From Agrypnia vestita (Eukaryota > Arthropoda > Insecta > Trichoptera > Phryganeidae): a stretch of DNA of 64,000 bases. The stretch spans positions 62,001 through 126,000 of the forward strand of contig JADDOH010000304.1 of the NCBI GenBank assembly GCA_016648135.1, read 5' to 3'. The notes below the pieces were generated by a model, which worked only from the letters and a program-made list of their open reading frames with translations, was not told where the DNA came from and did not search any database. Below, in pieces: positions 33,746 to 46,255 of this stretch (position 1 is its first letter; each line of letters begins with the position of its first letter). The translations under genes were made by a program, and so were the position numbers.

Positions 33746-35639
33746 TATAATAAAACAGATCTGCGCTTGTCAAACAGCTTCGTAAATCCCTCTCTGCCTA
33801 TCGATTTCATCGAAATTTGCAATGTAAGGTGATTGAATGTTGGAAACAGCGAGGAAACAGTCCAAAACGATGTGTACGAGAAATTAGATCCATAAATTAG
33901 GGTCCATCTTATCTCCACAAAATCGTTTTTAACTTTATTAAATTAGATTCATATATTCTTGTGTTTGTATATGCTACTAAATTGTTATTCTGCTTTTATA
34001 TTTATTTTTACATTTCTATTTCTTTATTATTGTTATTTATTACTATTACATAACTCTTATGTGAAAATAACTGCCACAGAACAGATTTTACCTAGTGTGG
34101 AGTTATTAGTAATTTATGTTAACAAATGTAACACAAACAACAAACATTAAAAAAATTAACTACCCGAATTGGTGTAAATTTTCACCAATGTGATTAATGT
34201 AAAATAAATCCAGTACAAGTACTGGATTAATATTTATTAATATTTTAAGGTAAAGGTGAAGAGTTTAATGTATAAAAAATGCATCTCTTTACATATAGAA
34301 CAATACCAATTCAACTTTACAGGTTGACTTGGTAAATAATTTAATTACAAATTTAAATGTCCGAAACAAAAGAATGTTAAACATATAATATTCTAGAATT
34401 ATTGCAATCCCTTAAATATACCGGCTCCAAAAATCGCGATTGAATTAATTTACATTTCTATTCCCCTATCGGTTTAACTAACCCAGTGGTCCTATGGACA
34501 AATTGAGTGACAGATGTCAGTTAAGGGTTGAAAATAATTATAAATAATTTGTTTTCTAGGAAAATGTAAACTCTGGAACAGAGCGGTCGTTATATTGAAT
34601 CTGATTAGAATGATCATCTATCGACATGGTGTTGATTACAAACAAATGATTTTTTTAGGTGAACTGTAATACTTAATATCATTTAAAATATTCTTGATGA
34701 AAACATGATTATTGTAATACAATAACTAGCCTTAATAATTTATTACGTACACAAATTATTATCGTTTAAAAAATCTTTAACGGCTTTGCAATCCGAATTT
34801 TTTAAGAATTGCGTTCAGAATTTTTTAACGAAACAGCTGCTATGATGCATGACCATTTTGCTGGTCTTCTAGGAAGAGGCTCAAACCTGACCAGGCAAGA
34901 ATCATACCATCAGATATCAAAAAGCTCTTCAAAGATATTCCATCCTTAATCTACATAAAAAGCGAACTCATCTACGGGCTCGAAATGAGTTTAGCCTTGT
35001 AGATTTATTCCATGGTTCAATTCATAAAAAAGGGTAAAAGGAATAGAAACCAACAAGGAGTTTTGAATTAAGTATGCAGAGTTGTTTTTCAGATACATAT
35101 CTATCTAGCAAGTAAAAATAAAATATGTCAGAAAATAAAATAAAATACAACTAATTTTTAATTTTTTGAAATGGGACAAATGACATTAATTATTTGAAAA
35201 AATTGGCAAGAAACAACGACATTAGTCAAATTGGTTCAAAGTTCTTGTGCAAAAAAAAAAAATCTTCTGGTGCAAAAATTAGATAAAAAAGGCTATAATA
35301 GATATTTCGTAAACTAACGAAATTACCAAATTTTGTTTTGGCTCTCCTGAAAATCTGCAGATCTGCAAAATCTCATTCGGTCGTTCCTTTCGCCCACAGA
35401 AATATATGTGTGATATTTTAGATGTTATATTGAGGCAGTGGTGTAACTGATTAGGGTATTTAAGCTATACATAATTTATTTTAATAACTTTATTTTACGC
35501 CTACCTTTAGGTAAAGATATTTAATGAGAGGGCGCTAACAAATAAAATATATTGAAAAAAGTTAGTGTAAATATCAAACAACTAAAGTATAAATAAATAT
35601 TAAACACTTAAAATATTTATTTGCGCGCAAGATATTTTT
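33746..35639. other. Long AT-rich intergenic stretch, one small palindrome
   Basis: A 10-bp-arm palindrome (AATCCAGTAC-AA-GTACTGGATT) lies at 34207-34228. No coding or element signal was seen in the rest. Confidence 0.4.
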
Positions 35640-36030
35640 CCAGAAGGGATTCTATTACCTTCGGGTCATGCCACGGTTGCCCAATGTCTCCTCACTCAGC
35701 AACCGCTCGGTACATTTTGTACATGAACGTGTGAACAGACCAATAAAGCAAAAACAGTGCGCAGGGCCGGACAATCGGCCATAAATAAAGTGAAAAGTCA
35801 TCAACCTTCATAAAATAAATTACACAGTCCCGTAATGTCGGCGATGACTGTGTTTGTCCGACCGAATGCACTCACTTTGAATTGTTTTCGGGATATTAAT
35901 GTCCGGTACTACAGAGGACGGGAATTTATTAAGACCCGTAAACCGGCTTTATGACTGATATTTTTCTGTTGCCGAGGTTTCGACAGCAAACTGCGTGTAG
36001 GCGTAACGAGCTTTGACTGCATTCGTATAT
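35640..36030. other. GC-richer non-coding island
   Basis: Balanced, CpG-containing DNA from 35640 to 36020 including CATAAATAAAGTG and ATTAATGTCCGG strings. No frame or domain. Candidate regulatory DNA. Confidence 0.35.
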
Positions 36031-37779
36031 TTAATTTAAAATAAATTTAAAATTATGTGTGAATTACCGTGTGAACATATTTCGTTAAAAATTTGGCAAC
36101 ATTTTCATTCTCCTGAGGGAAGCAGAACTTCTTTATTAACGTTAAGATAACTACTCTGAAGACACTGATTTAGTTACTAACTTTTATTTACAATATAATA
36201 ATAACGTGACGAGGATTTAAAGGGAAAATTATCAATTAGAGAGAGGCGATCTATCTCTTACTGATTAATATTTAGGTGAAAAGAGTTCACATATGTGGTA
36301 TTTATTGATGCATACGACATACGCAGGAATTAGGGCGGTAGTTGTATTGTAGATGAGGTCAGCCCTGTATTATAACATATTTTTTTATCCCTAACCATGC
36401 CTAAAAATGTGGATATATTCTGCCATAAATAATAAATTTGGATAAATCTAAGATCCTGTTTTTGCAGACATACAAAAAAGCGTTATATTTCTTAGAATTT
36501 TGCATCAGACAGTATCTCCTCTTTTCTACGAATTGCAAGTTACTTAAAATACTTCAATTCTCTATCTTCTTGGTTACTACTATTTTGTTTAGTTTATTTT
36601 TTAGTAAGTGTAAACAAAAGGAATCTAGTGGTCGTGTATCTGGGAGTCGGAAATGTTCAAATCAGGATGTTTTTTTCCAAAACCAGGATGACCATGATAC
36701 GTCATCTATTTTTTTTATTATTATTTAAGAAATCCGTATATATAAAGATTTTTAGCTTAATTACATGATATAAAATATTATAAAAGTATATGAGTATAAA
36801 AACATTTTTTAATTTATTTTTTACTGCCGGATATTTTAAGGTAAATTTTAAGTTGTATAAAAATTGATTTAGTCGTATCCTACAGATGGGCATATACCTA
36901 CATTTTATTTGTATTAAAACATATAGAGATCTATACTTATTATAAAAAATTAAACTGATATCATCCTCAATGAATGGTCACTTGTTTGAGATGCTATTCT
37001 TATAAATATATAAAAAATATATAAATATATATTTTATGCTTATATAAAGACACAATTAAATTAATAAGTGATTGCACCAAAACCAGAGTCTATCAAAAGT
37101 AAAACCCACATTTTTACGGAATTTTGGGTTTAATACATAAGTAATGAAATGATAATTTTAATACTAAATGATAAATTGAATGATGTATACATAAAAGGTT
37201 GTACATAAATAATTTTTAATTCATTGCAATATGGATGAAAGGCGTTTTAATATAAAAGCAGTATCGTAACAGTATATGTATGAAATAAAAACCTTTTTTT
37301 ATAAATTTTTAACGTAAACCATATGTCATCATTTCTAAATAAATACGTTTTACTAGAGAAATTCTATATAACGTTCCTTGGTAACCGAATCAAAGTAAAT
37401 TGAAAAATCATTGTTCATTTAAATACTATACTTAATTTATAAAAAATAAATGAATTCTAGTCAAATCAAAATACGTTTTCTTTTTTTGATGTACGAATAT
37501 GGATAATACAAAATATTATTAAATTTAATAATGCACCATTTTTCTGCGAACGCCTTTGCTAAATTTGAATTTGAAATCGATTTCGATTGCACTGTCCAAT
37601 CCTAAGGTCCAATCGAAGAAGATGGGTTCAAATTGATCAAAGTAATTTCGTAACACCGCAAAAATTTACAACATAGTAATATAGTTATTTCTTAAAAAGA
37701 ATACATAAATATTGTTCAAAAACTTTAACCTCTCGTTCAAGAGCGTAAATCTGGAGACGTAAGATTACCTTTCTGTCTA
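36031..37779. other. Long AT-rich intergenic stretch, possible weak tRNA-like site
   Basis: At 36626-36670, CTAGTGGTCGTG followed by ATGTTCAAATCAGG has A-box and B-box character (GTTCAAATC is a classic B box). There is no second copy and the spacing is short. Frames at 36438-36728 and 36702-36893 have no domain. Confidence 0.3.
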
Positions 37780-38120
37780 CGTTGTGTTTCGCGTCGAAGT
37801 GTGTCGCTTATTGGCCGAATTTATCCGCGTCAGTTCGCACGCCAGAACAAAGCGACACAGCGACAGCGTCGCCGGCCACAATTATAATAAAATCTGCAAA
37901 ACATGAGCCCGCCCCGCCGCGCTCGTCAGGTTAACACGAGGTTAGCGGGAAATTAGGTGGGCGGCGAGGGAGGGGCGGAAAGGTGGCGCTAGGGGCGGAA
38001 AAATTACATCCGTAATTATTTACTCTTAAAACTAGTGCAATAGGCGCCGCGTTACATTACCTGGCGGCTGGTTGCGGGAAAACGCGCTTTTCGTTCGTAT
38101 TATTTCGCGGTGCAGTGTTT
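37780..38120. other. GC-rich non-coding island
   Basis: CpG-rich at 37795-37880, 37905-38000 and 38040-38100, with a GTAATTATTTACTC core and AATTAGG strings between. No coding frame was recognised. Candidate regulatory DNA. Confidence 0.45.
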
Positions 38121-38736
38121 TGCAATGGTGTTTGCATAATATATCGAGGGTTGAAAGATACATTTTTGTAAATGACACTTTTAACGGGAGTAACCATTTT
38201 TACGTTTTTTGTAAAGAGAAATCCTAGTGCAAGTTCTTGAAAATGTTTTAAAGCGTAAATATTACCATAAAGGCGTAGTCGCCACGTAAATATTTAGTTA
38301 ATGTTGAGTCAGAAATACATGTACCTATTATCAATTTGTGTTAAACGACTTAATTTCACGAATTGATTTATTAGCAAAATTGTGATTCTTCCGAACATTT
38401 TGTTTCATGTATGTACATTAAACATGTCCCTGACAAAAATAAGAAAAAAATATATTAAAGGAAAGGCCAAAACAGAAGACATCATATCTGTAGTCTCTAT
38501 GTAAACTAAAACATCTTAAAAAAAATTATAGGAGCTTTTTGGAGGTTGGCGCAAATGGGCGTATTTTTTCGCTTTCACGTCAATTTTTTCCCTAGGTAGA
38601 TTTTTTTAAAATTTTTTATTGCGGAGAACAGTATTCCGTTTTTTTGTAAAAAAAGTCAAAAATGCATTTTGGTAGATGTCTGGATTTACGTAGGGACCAT
38701 CTATATATGTATTAAGGTTGATAAGGATTCATTTCT
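38121..38736. other. AT-rich intergenic DNA, no feature seen
   Basis: No signal was recognised. Confidence 0.4.
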
Positions 38737-38827
38737 TGAACCAAGTAGAAGTAATATTATTATCGTATATCTACTAATTCAAATAATTAGTAGATATATG
38801 ATAATAGTATTACTTCTACTTGGATCA
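38737..38827. repeat. 43-bp-arm near-perfect hairpin
   Basis: Arms 38737-38779 (TGAACCAAGTAGAAGTAATA...) and 38785-38827 are reverse complements at 40 of 43 positions around a 5-base loop (CAAAT). Two of the mismatches would be wobble pairs in RNA. Total length of 91 bases is within the pre-miRNA range, but the stem is unusually uninterrupted. Confidence 0.85.
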
Positions 38828-38829
38828 GG

Positions 38830-39399
38830 AAAAAATTAAGAAAAATACAAATTTCTGCGCAATGCAGGCGCCATAGACTGGAATATAGCACATTGTTTGA
38901 TCAATCACATAATTTTTAAATCGTTTCTATCATTATGAATATCATATAATTTACAAATAATAAGAAAATAATTATCATTATTTATAATTAAGCATTATAC
39001 ACATTTAAAAGATATCGTTATTTTTGTTTGCGATATACTAAACTAATAGTATGTAATAAATACATACTCTCATTCTATCTTGTTATTCATTTTTCATCAA
39101 TAAAACAAAAATAATTATTATAAATAGAGTTCAATTTGAAGTTCGCAATGACTCAAATTAAGATATTTATTTCCAAGAAAAAAAAAGGCGAGAAAAATAA
39201 AACGATCTGATTCGAACTAAAAAAAACACAAATGATGTTAATGGTTTATTAATTAAGTCAATGGTAGTTAATGTATTATTTAATGGAAACCTTTCGTCGA
39301 TTTAAGAACATGATATCTCATATAAGAATCGAAAAAATTATTTAAAATAACTTTAGTAGTAAGCATGCATAGTTATCGTTGTTAAATCACGAAAAAGGC
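38830..39399. other. AT-rich intergenic DNA, no feature seen
   Basis: No signal was recognised. Confidence 0.4.
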
Positions 39400-39640
39400 C
39401 CAAATTTTGGCACACGCAGGTACAATAAAATGAGTTTCACGTCACGCGCTATCAGTCGGCAGTCACCGCCACCGCAGAGGCCCGCATTATCATAATGTCC
39501 GGGAGATGGGTCCGGCGCGCCGTGCGCCTGACAGCCGCGCGCCCGCCGCACGCCGCACGCCGCACGCCGCCCGCCGCACGCCGCACGCACGGCGCACCGC
39601 GCGCACCGCACGGCACCGCACCGCGCCGTGACGGACCGTG
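39400..39640. repeat. GC-rich island with 7-bp CGCACGC tandem repeat
   Basis: From 39536 to about 39630 degenerate CCGCACG units repeat with a 7-base period, then grade into CACCGCACGG units. Minus-strand frames through it read RRAACGV-type repeats that follow from the tandem array. The left part (39430-39535) is CpG-rich non-repetitive DNA. Confidence 0.75.
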
Positions 39641-40440
39641 GGCCTGACGGGTATCAACGTTTGTTTTATAATCTGTACAATAAAAGGTAATACGCTATTC
39701 TCTGATACAGAAGATACTATCGCTAGGGTTGGTAGGGAATAATCAACCCGGGGAAATAAAAAAAGGATAAATACGACGTGAAGTTCTGATGCTCCCACCA
39801 GAACTCCTCGTCGCCACCAGTTTTGCTCAGTCGGAGAAGAATGGGACTCACCTTACTTCTACATTTCAAACTCAGGGTACTTCCGGTGTCATGTACGCTG
39901 CCCTTCAGCTGTCTCTCACTTTAACTTATTTTAAGTTGCAACAGTTCAATGACAAGGGTTTTACAACGAAACATTATTTAGATGAATGTGAATTTATTCA
40001 AATGAATTTTAAACAGATTTTGGTGCAGATAGTTGGTGCGGGGATCGATAAATTCATTTCTTTAGATGTTTCGCGAAGAGGTGTGACGAACAGAGGTTGC
40101 TACGTCACAATATATATTATAGATGTCTCGTAGAGACGAAATTATATTTTTTTATGGAAAAGTACCTATGGAAGTCTTAGGGTTTACGACCTATCGCACA
40201 GCTGACTTAAGTGATCACTTTTCACAATGTAACGTTCACATTTCTACACATGATAGAATACCACATCTATCAAATTTTTGGAATTTAAATTTTACAACCA
40301 GTTTCATATGTGTGTTGTAATTATCCTTAGCGCGACCGTTTCTATGATACATCTATAATATGTCAAGATTAATGATATCCCTGAGACAAAATACAGTAGG
40401 TACTGTGTTCTGAAAAATTTGGACAAACTGAAAATATTCT
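39641..40440. other. Intergenic DNA with an unrecognised frame
   Basis: The plus frame 39789-40133 (114 codons) has no recognisable domain and its codon content looks unconstrained. No other signal was seen. Confidence 0.3.
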
Positions 40441-40756
40441 GAAAAGGATATTGAATAAAGAAAGTGAAGTGCCGAGATGGATGGGTAATGAGAACGTACG
40501 AGAGAGGGAAGGATGGTCGAGAAAATATATGAGGCAAGTTTTGAAGGCAACGGAAAAAGAGACCGTCCGCGAGAACTACAAGTATTGGGGGACGACCCTG
40601 TTAAAAGCCTCAACAACCGTTGAGCATGCGTGAGAAGATGTACGAATGTAGCCAAAGCAAAATTGGTGTGCCAAGATAGAAGAATATGGCGATTTGTTGT
40701 CTCTGCCTACGTCTGTGTGGAAACGGCGTGTTGGTTTATTAGTTAGTTAATTAATT
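40441..40756 (+). pseudogene. LINE C-terminal fragment, family with SLNNRRACMRR ending, copy 2
   Basis: Translation gives FEGNGKRDRPRELQVLGDDP, then VKSLNNR, a stop, ACVRRCTNVAKAKLVCQDRR and WRFVVSAY. This parallels the 17428-18040 copy and the known insect LINE ending (K.L.NR.ACM.RCM...EA..VC.DR..WRS.VSAY). The frame needs one shift near 40560. A tail of TTAGTTAGTTAATTAATTAA at about 40737-40756 fits the short-tandem-repeat tail of this class. Confidence 0.7.
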
Positions 40757-41295
40757 AAAAAAGAGAATCTTTAAATTCGCCAAAAAATTTCTGAATTAAA
40801 ATTACAACTTATCCGCCATACTAGCACTAGATTGACTCAAGTAGATTATCAGACCGATTGTATCTTCGATAGAAAGTATTGATATAAGCAATAAATAAAC
40901 AATTTCATACATTTTTTAATCGTTTGTATATATTAAAGGATTTAAAAAATGAGGAAAATCAACATGAAAATCAACATAAGTGGAAGGAATAAAATGAGAC
41001 TGCCATTCAGAAAAAAGTCTAAATCTCAAATAACAATGATGTGCAGAACAATGAAGATCATAAGTAAAATGCCAAAGGAAATGAGGAAGGAACAAAAATT
41101 ATCTTATTTTTAAATAATGTTTCGAAAATATGTATTTCGCCTGAAAGCGGTGAGCGAACTCTTTTCCCTCAATACTACGGAATAGAACATCAGAAGCTTT
41201 GTTTCAAAATTGACCGAAAATGCACCTTTTCAAATGATCATATTCGTAAATTCGCTTTTTTTTTAAATTTTAAGTACTTCTGCGAGGTAAAATTT
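40757..41295. other. AT-rich intergenic DNA, no feature seen
   Basis: No signal was recognised. Confidence 0.4.
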
Positions 41296-41905
41296 TAATT
41301 CAATTCAATTCAATTTATTTCATGATAATATGTACATGACAAACAAAATGTTTAAGGCATACATATTAGGAAGTATATATCAAAAATGAAAATATTTAAT
41401 AAATTAAAAATAACATAAAATCTGGTCAAAGGTGTAGGAGAATCCCGCTTCGGAAAACCCCCTCAGACACATGGAATATATCAATACCCAAAGCGATTTT
41501 GTTCAGCATAGCTGTGGCTCTTCCAACAGGCATAACCATCGGCAGGTTGGTCCTGTATATTGGAATGTGAAACAATCTATGCTGACGATGTCTAGTGTAA
41601 TTATCAGGAACATACAAACCAATGCTCTGCATAATTTGAGGATTATCGATCATACCGCGCAACAATCGATAAAAATGTGTAATCAAATACACATTCCTTC
41701 TAGTCTCTAAACTATTGTAGCCAAGCATACCCTGGAGAAACTCGGTTGGGTAAAGCCAAGGATAATGCCCGTACTCTCTCATGTAGAGATATCTCAGAAA
41801 CTTCTTTTGGACTTTCTCCACCATAAGAGAGTACTTGCCCTCATGTGGCCCCCAGATCATCGAGCCACTCTCTAGTCTACTCCGCACCAAGGAGTTGTAA
41901 ATGTA
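41296..41905 (-). pseudogene. 5'-truncated LINE, RT C-terminal frame with TTGAA-repeat tail
   Basis: The minus frame (41426-41890, 154 codons) starts VRSRLESGSMIWGPH and continues VEKVQKKFLRYLYMREYGHY, YNSLETRRNVYLI, VPDNYTRHRQHRLF and GRATAMLNKIALGIDIF. This is the full C-terminal region that follows the reverse transcriptase in jockey/CR1-like insect LINEs, open to a natural TGA. The 3' UTR runs to a (TTGAA)n tail at 41296-41317 (AATTGAATTGAATTGAATTA on the minus strand). The frame begins near 41905 with an A-rich junction, so the copy is truncated. It is better preserved than its relative at 4159-4650. Confidence 0.9.
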
Positions 41906-42308
41906 AATGTAAAAAAAAATGACAGTTTATAAATCATCCAGTTTTATTATTATTATTACAAAGTTCCAAACTTCGAACAGAATTAGTTTTTCTACAAATC
42001 CTCCCTGTATTTCACCACGTAATTCACGAAGCTTATTTTTTTAATACCACAGTCGATTCAAAATTTACCAGATACCGTTTAACAATTTTTTTATTATGAA
42101 AATATCGACTTTAAACCATTCCCACCCCATATTTACACTTTTTAACTGCAATTTTTTTATTTAAGTACTAACCGCACACCTCTGAAAAATCACGGGAAAT
42201 AATAATAACGACTTGTCTTGCGCGACCGCACAACATATTCCGAGTACAGATTGCGTATAACATTATAAGTTTTAATTCCAGCAACTAAGCAACTAACGAA
42301 TTTTTACG
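41906..42308. other. AT-rich intergenic DNA, no feature seen
   Basis: Short (ATT)n at 41946-41957. Nothing else was recognised. Confidence 0.4.
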
Positions 42309-42350
42309 CAGACAGGCGGACAGACGGACAGACGAACAGACGGACAGACA
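42309..42350. repeat. (GACGGACA)n microsatellite
   Basis: Five imperfect units of GACA/GACG-type 4-mers (GACAGACGGACAGACGAACA) ending in ACAACGAAA. Such a GACGGACA array followed by ACAACGAA is frequent in lepidopteran repeats (recollection). Confidence 0.7.
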
Positions 42351-42622
42351 ACGAAAATATCATGTTTGATTTTACTACACTTGCTGTTACTTTGTCAATC
42401 TTATTATATAGTTTTATCATTCCACTAGTCCATAGTAATTTAGAGGAATCATATAATTGCCTTTTTTTCTCATATTATTGTTCAACTTACTACCAATAAA
42501 CCGTTTAATTTCCATAATAAAATGAAAATATAAGGTTTTTAAACGTTCGATAACTTTAAAAATATGTTGTGTTCGTTTAAAAGCTTCCATACCGCATACT
42601 TTATAGCAATATTATGTGTACA
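42351..42622. other. AT-rich intergenic DNA
   Basis: No feature seen. Confidence 0.4.
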
Positions 42623-42846
42623 TTTGTGGGTTATAAAAGCAAAGGCAGCAATATCCAAAAAATTAAAAAAATGCAGTGAATGCAATGTCGAGGATTACTA
42701 TTTTAAAATGTACTGAATTCTAAATTTTATGTATCCATCCCTTCCATAATCAAATTTGCTATGGGCTATGTTTCCTATTAAATCTCAAATTCAGCACATT
42801 ATAAATTAATAATCCTCTTAATAAGCCTCTACTTTTATACCCCACA
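42623..42846. mobile_element. MITE family A, copy 1
   Basis: Terminal inverted repeats: left GTGGGTTATAAAAGCAAAGG (then CAGCAATATCC) and, on the reverse complement of the right end, GTGGGGTATAAAAG. The interior CGAGGATTACTATTTTAAAA and TACTGAATTCTAAATTTTAT align with the copy at 59457-59722. Length is about 220 bp and it is non-coding, so this is a non-autonomous foldback-type element. Confidence 0.75.
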
Positions 42847-43407
42847 TTTCATTTTTACTTCCATGTTCCCGGACACTTTTATTTTTATGTGTATAATGCT
42901 TTGCTTAATAATATTTATTAAAAAATATTTGTTTCATTTCTATGTTCCTCGACAATCCAATTTCTCATATGTTATGGTTCGATTATTATTTCTGTGTTTA
43001 CCTTACGGTTTTTAAATTGTTAATATATTGCTATAAAAAAATATCAAATAACGATATAATATAAATATGCAATGAAAGAGAATACAAGAAAAAGTAACCC
43101 ATCAAAAAGTTGTTAACGCAAACAATTCAATCTCGGAATGCCTCAAAACACCACTCACATTTCAAACAGAAAGCCAATATAAATAAATCTGCCAAAAGCC
43201 TCAATAGAGCCCGAGCGCAGCGCGAGGCGGGCGGCCCAGCCCTGTGTAGTGGCAGTTAGCGGCAATTTAAAAAACACGTGTGATTTTTTAGCAGCCACTC
43301 CGCGATATCACTTTCTCTACAAACATGCGACACTATTTGGGGAAAGTATTATTTACATGTTCGAGTCAACAAAAAATGCATTTTGCTACAATTAAATCTA
43401 AATCTAA
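42847..43407. other. AT-rich DNA with a small GC-rich patch at 43200-43250
   Basis: The patch reads CCGAGCGCAGCGCGAGGCGG. A 71-codon frame at 43325-43540 overlaps the LINE relic and is not a gene. Confidence 0.35.
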
Positions 43408-43735
43408 TGTTACTTACTTACAAATATACCTTTTCTCCGCGGTGGTAGAAAGAAAGAGAAAGGAGACTCTTCTGTCCTGTGACACAACTCTCACTTTATC
43501 CACGCTCATACACTTCGCATGTAAGCTCGACGATTATTAACAGGACCATCTTACAGTATCTGGTTAATCTGATCATGCGATGCCCTCCGCGGCCGCCCTC
43601 TCTATCTGGCGCCGTTAACACTTGCGCCGTATATAATTCTTACCACTTTTTTCCTCATTCATTCGCTTAATACGCCCAAGCCACCTAAGCCACCATACAC
43701 CAGTGTTGGTATCAGAATTCCATTGTCTTGCCTCG
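43408..43735 (-). pseudogene. LINE C-terminal fragment, family with SLNNRRACMRR ending, copy 3
   Basis: On the minus strand the sequence reads LRWLGRIKRMNEEKSGKNYI, RRKC then a stop and RRQIERAA. After a shift comes NNRRAYMRSVMSVDKVRVVS followed by QDRRV. The same DNA blocks (for example CGCAAGTGTT.A.GGCGCCAG and AAGATGGTCCT) occur in the plus-strand copy at 17690-17840. The tail GTAAGTAAGTAAC lies at 43408-43420. Multiple stops make it dead. Confidence 0.72.
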
Positions 43736-44339
43736 TTTTATATTTTCCAATTAGAAATGAATGCTTTCAAAGCACCTTTCACTTATTTCCTGCAGTCAGC
43801 CTCCTTTCGATATCTTTCTCAGTCTCCCCTCTTCTATTGAACAAACTTACAAAATACACAAACTTATCTAATCGTGATATTTTAAGTAATGATGATCAGA
43901 CAAATACTGTTACATTTTATTTTTACGTATATATTCCATTGTCAATTCGTATCCACTATTGCAATATTTGTAGGCTACCTGGAGCTTTGGGAACGGTGTA
44001 CCAGTACTTTGGTCATGTTAAATGAATGAATGAAATAGAAAGATACAAGACATGAGAATTGATGGTAGACGAAATGAAAGATTGAAAACTTGACATGGTC
44101 GGGTAAGCTAGATATTCTTCTATAATATTCTACAATTCTATAATATACTGTTAAGATGTGAATTAAAATAAAAAATCAAATCAAGAAACATTACAAACAA
44201 ACACAAAAAAAAATATATATATATATATGGTGTAAAATGTACTGAATGAAAAAAAATACGGAGAAGGTTGTGCTCTAAGCACAACAAGCTTTTTTCATTT
44301 ATCGCTCTCGTATTTTTGCTGGGCCGAGTGAATGAATGC
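43736..44339. other. AT-rich intergenic DNA with (AT)n at 44212-44228
   Basis: The frame at 43723-44025 has no recognisable domain. No other signal was seen. Confidence 0.35.
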
Positions 44340-44470
44340 ACGCAGATTTGTGGGCAATCATCTCCGCCGCGGCCGGCCGGATCGGCGTCCGTGCTTTATT
44401 CAGATTCTAGTGAACTGTCCTCGAGGTTATGGGCTGTTTATTGACCAACGATCAAATAGAAGTCAAACGG
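44340..44470. other. Short GC-rich patch
   Basis: CCGCCGCGGCCGGCCGGATC at about 44363-44382 and nearby CpGs. No coding frame. Confidence 0.4.
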
Positions 44471-45689
44471 GAAAAGGTGCGTCTAAAACGTGACGTGAAA
44501 GATGGACACGTTTTTTTTTATATTGTACATGCAGCATTTGAAATAAGGTATAGACTTAACTAAAATTTTTACGAATTAAATCTTTTTCTTCGCAGATTGA
44601 ACTACCAGTGACATCATCACCTTTCCCACCTCTGATTCTGCTTAAATAGATTTTTTCGACGGTACCAGAGGCAAAAAAATACCTGTGTGACGACACAGGG
44701 AAACATGGAGAAGGTAAAGATATTGGAAAGAACCTTCTGCTGCTCCACATAGACGAATGAAGAATGTCGGCTGTGTTGACTTGGACATATCTTCCGCATG
44801 TTAAACAGTAGAATATACTCCCATCAAAATTATTATCATACTACTTAGATTTCAATTCAATCTTTTAATTTAGTTTAATTTAATTAATCAAAATACTTTT
44901 TTTATTTAATATCTTTTTGCATAAGAATCCGTGTTTACATTGGTTCATATTTATATATATTTTTTTATTGTTCGCAAAAAATATTTACATGAAGAAAGAA
45001 ATTTAATTTATTTTCTGTGTTTTAATTTATTTGTTAATTTAAAACAATATGTTGCAATTTTTGCTGGATTTTTCCACGCAACTGGCCCTAACAATTGTTT
45101 TCTGTATGGACTGGAATGAAAATAAATAAACGCATAAAATGAATAACATACATATGTTTACGTATATACATTCACATGCACGCTCATTTTCATTCGTAAA
45201 TTTCACATATAATTTCATATTCATATGTATATTTTAATATACATATAGGTACATAAAAAAAAAATCAGAACACATGTACGTGGACAATAACCAGGGTTCT
45301 AGTAGACAGCACTTAACGATATCTAAGATTAGGACTATTATTCTATTTATGGATAGCGCATGTGCATAACTTATATAATATAAAACTGAACAATAAACTA
45401 TCTTTAAACTCGGTAAATTGACCTACCCGATTAGATTGAAAAATTTTGTATTTAAGTTAGTTATTATCTATACCAAATGATGGGAGGGACTGCTCCTCTC
45501 AAAACTATAGTAGTAATTTAATAACTCATACTAAGCACACCAAACTTCGCAAGAAATGTGATGGACAATTCTCTATACTGTCGTTAATTAATTAATTACC
45601 GCTTTTCAGGCTTTGATTATTGAGCGTCAGATAAATATAAAACTACGTTTTTTTTTTCAAAATATATATTTACGTACAACTTACGCTTC
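44471..45689. other. AT-rich DNA, possible retroposon 3' end near 45090-45130
   Basis: TGTATGGACTGGAATGAAAA followed by TAAATAAACG (about 45103-45132) resembles LINE or retroposon 3' ends with an AATAAA-type tail. The rest shows no recognised feature. Confidence 0.3.
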
Positions 45690-46255
45690 AACGTACCGAT
45701 TGCACGCGCCTGCCGTGTACGTCTGTAAGGAAGAGTTATCGGAGAACCGAAAGGGATAAACCTGAAGGATATTATAGGAAATACTCGAAATCAAATCATC
45801 CCTTATCATCCCTCAAGCTCAGCGTCGATCCATCGTGTCTCGGTGGAAACGGAGCGGTCAGCGGTGATTGGGAGCAAATATACGTGATCTGCGGGGAGGG
45901 CGCGCGAGTGGGGGTGGGATCTGGGGGTGCGGGCGGCCGCCCATAATGATATCAGCGGATCAAGACGTGAGCGCAATACCGCCGCTGTATGTCTTGTGTC
46001 AATCAGAGAAGGGCGGCGCGTGCCCGGCATGAGAAGGGCCCCCGTCCTGATTGGCGGTCACGGTTTTGATTTGGCCGGACTGTCTTTGATGCGAGCTCCG
46101 CTATTACGGCGAGACACGCTGACGCGATATTCGACGGAAGACGCGGCCCCGGAATACAAAGCGGACACTTACGTGAGTTCGTCCCTCGATAGTATGACAA
46201 ACCGAAACGTTGTTCCGTCACTCCAAAATCACCATCAAAATATTCCTTAAGCATT
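45690..46255. other. GC-rich non-coding island
   Basis: CpG-rich with a G-rich core at 45890-45945 and balanced DNA to 46200. Opposite-strand frames (45806-46030, 45927-46250, 46003-46254) overlap each other and lack domains, as expected for stop-poor GC-rich DNA. Candidate regulatory DNA or an untranslated exon. Confidence 0.4.

Noticed and set aside
39387..39798. Ala/Arg/Cys-rich repeat protein on the minus strand
   Set aside because: The residues come from a 7-base tandem repeat, which is read in all frames in turn.
45806..46254. Three overlapping frames as a possible arginine-rich protein gene
   Set aside because: Long frames on both strands of the same GC-rich DNA indicate compositional bias. 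No start context, splice pattern or domain was seen.
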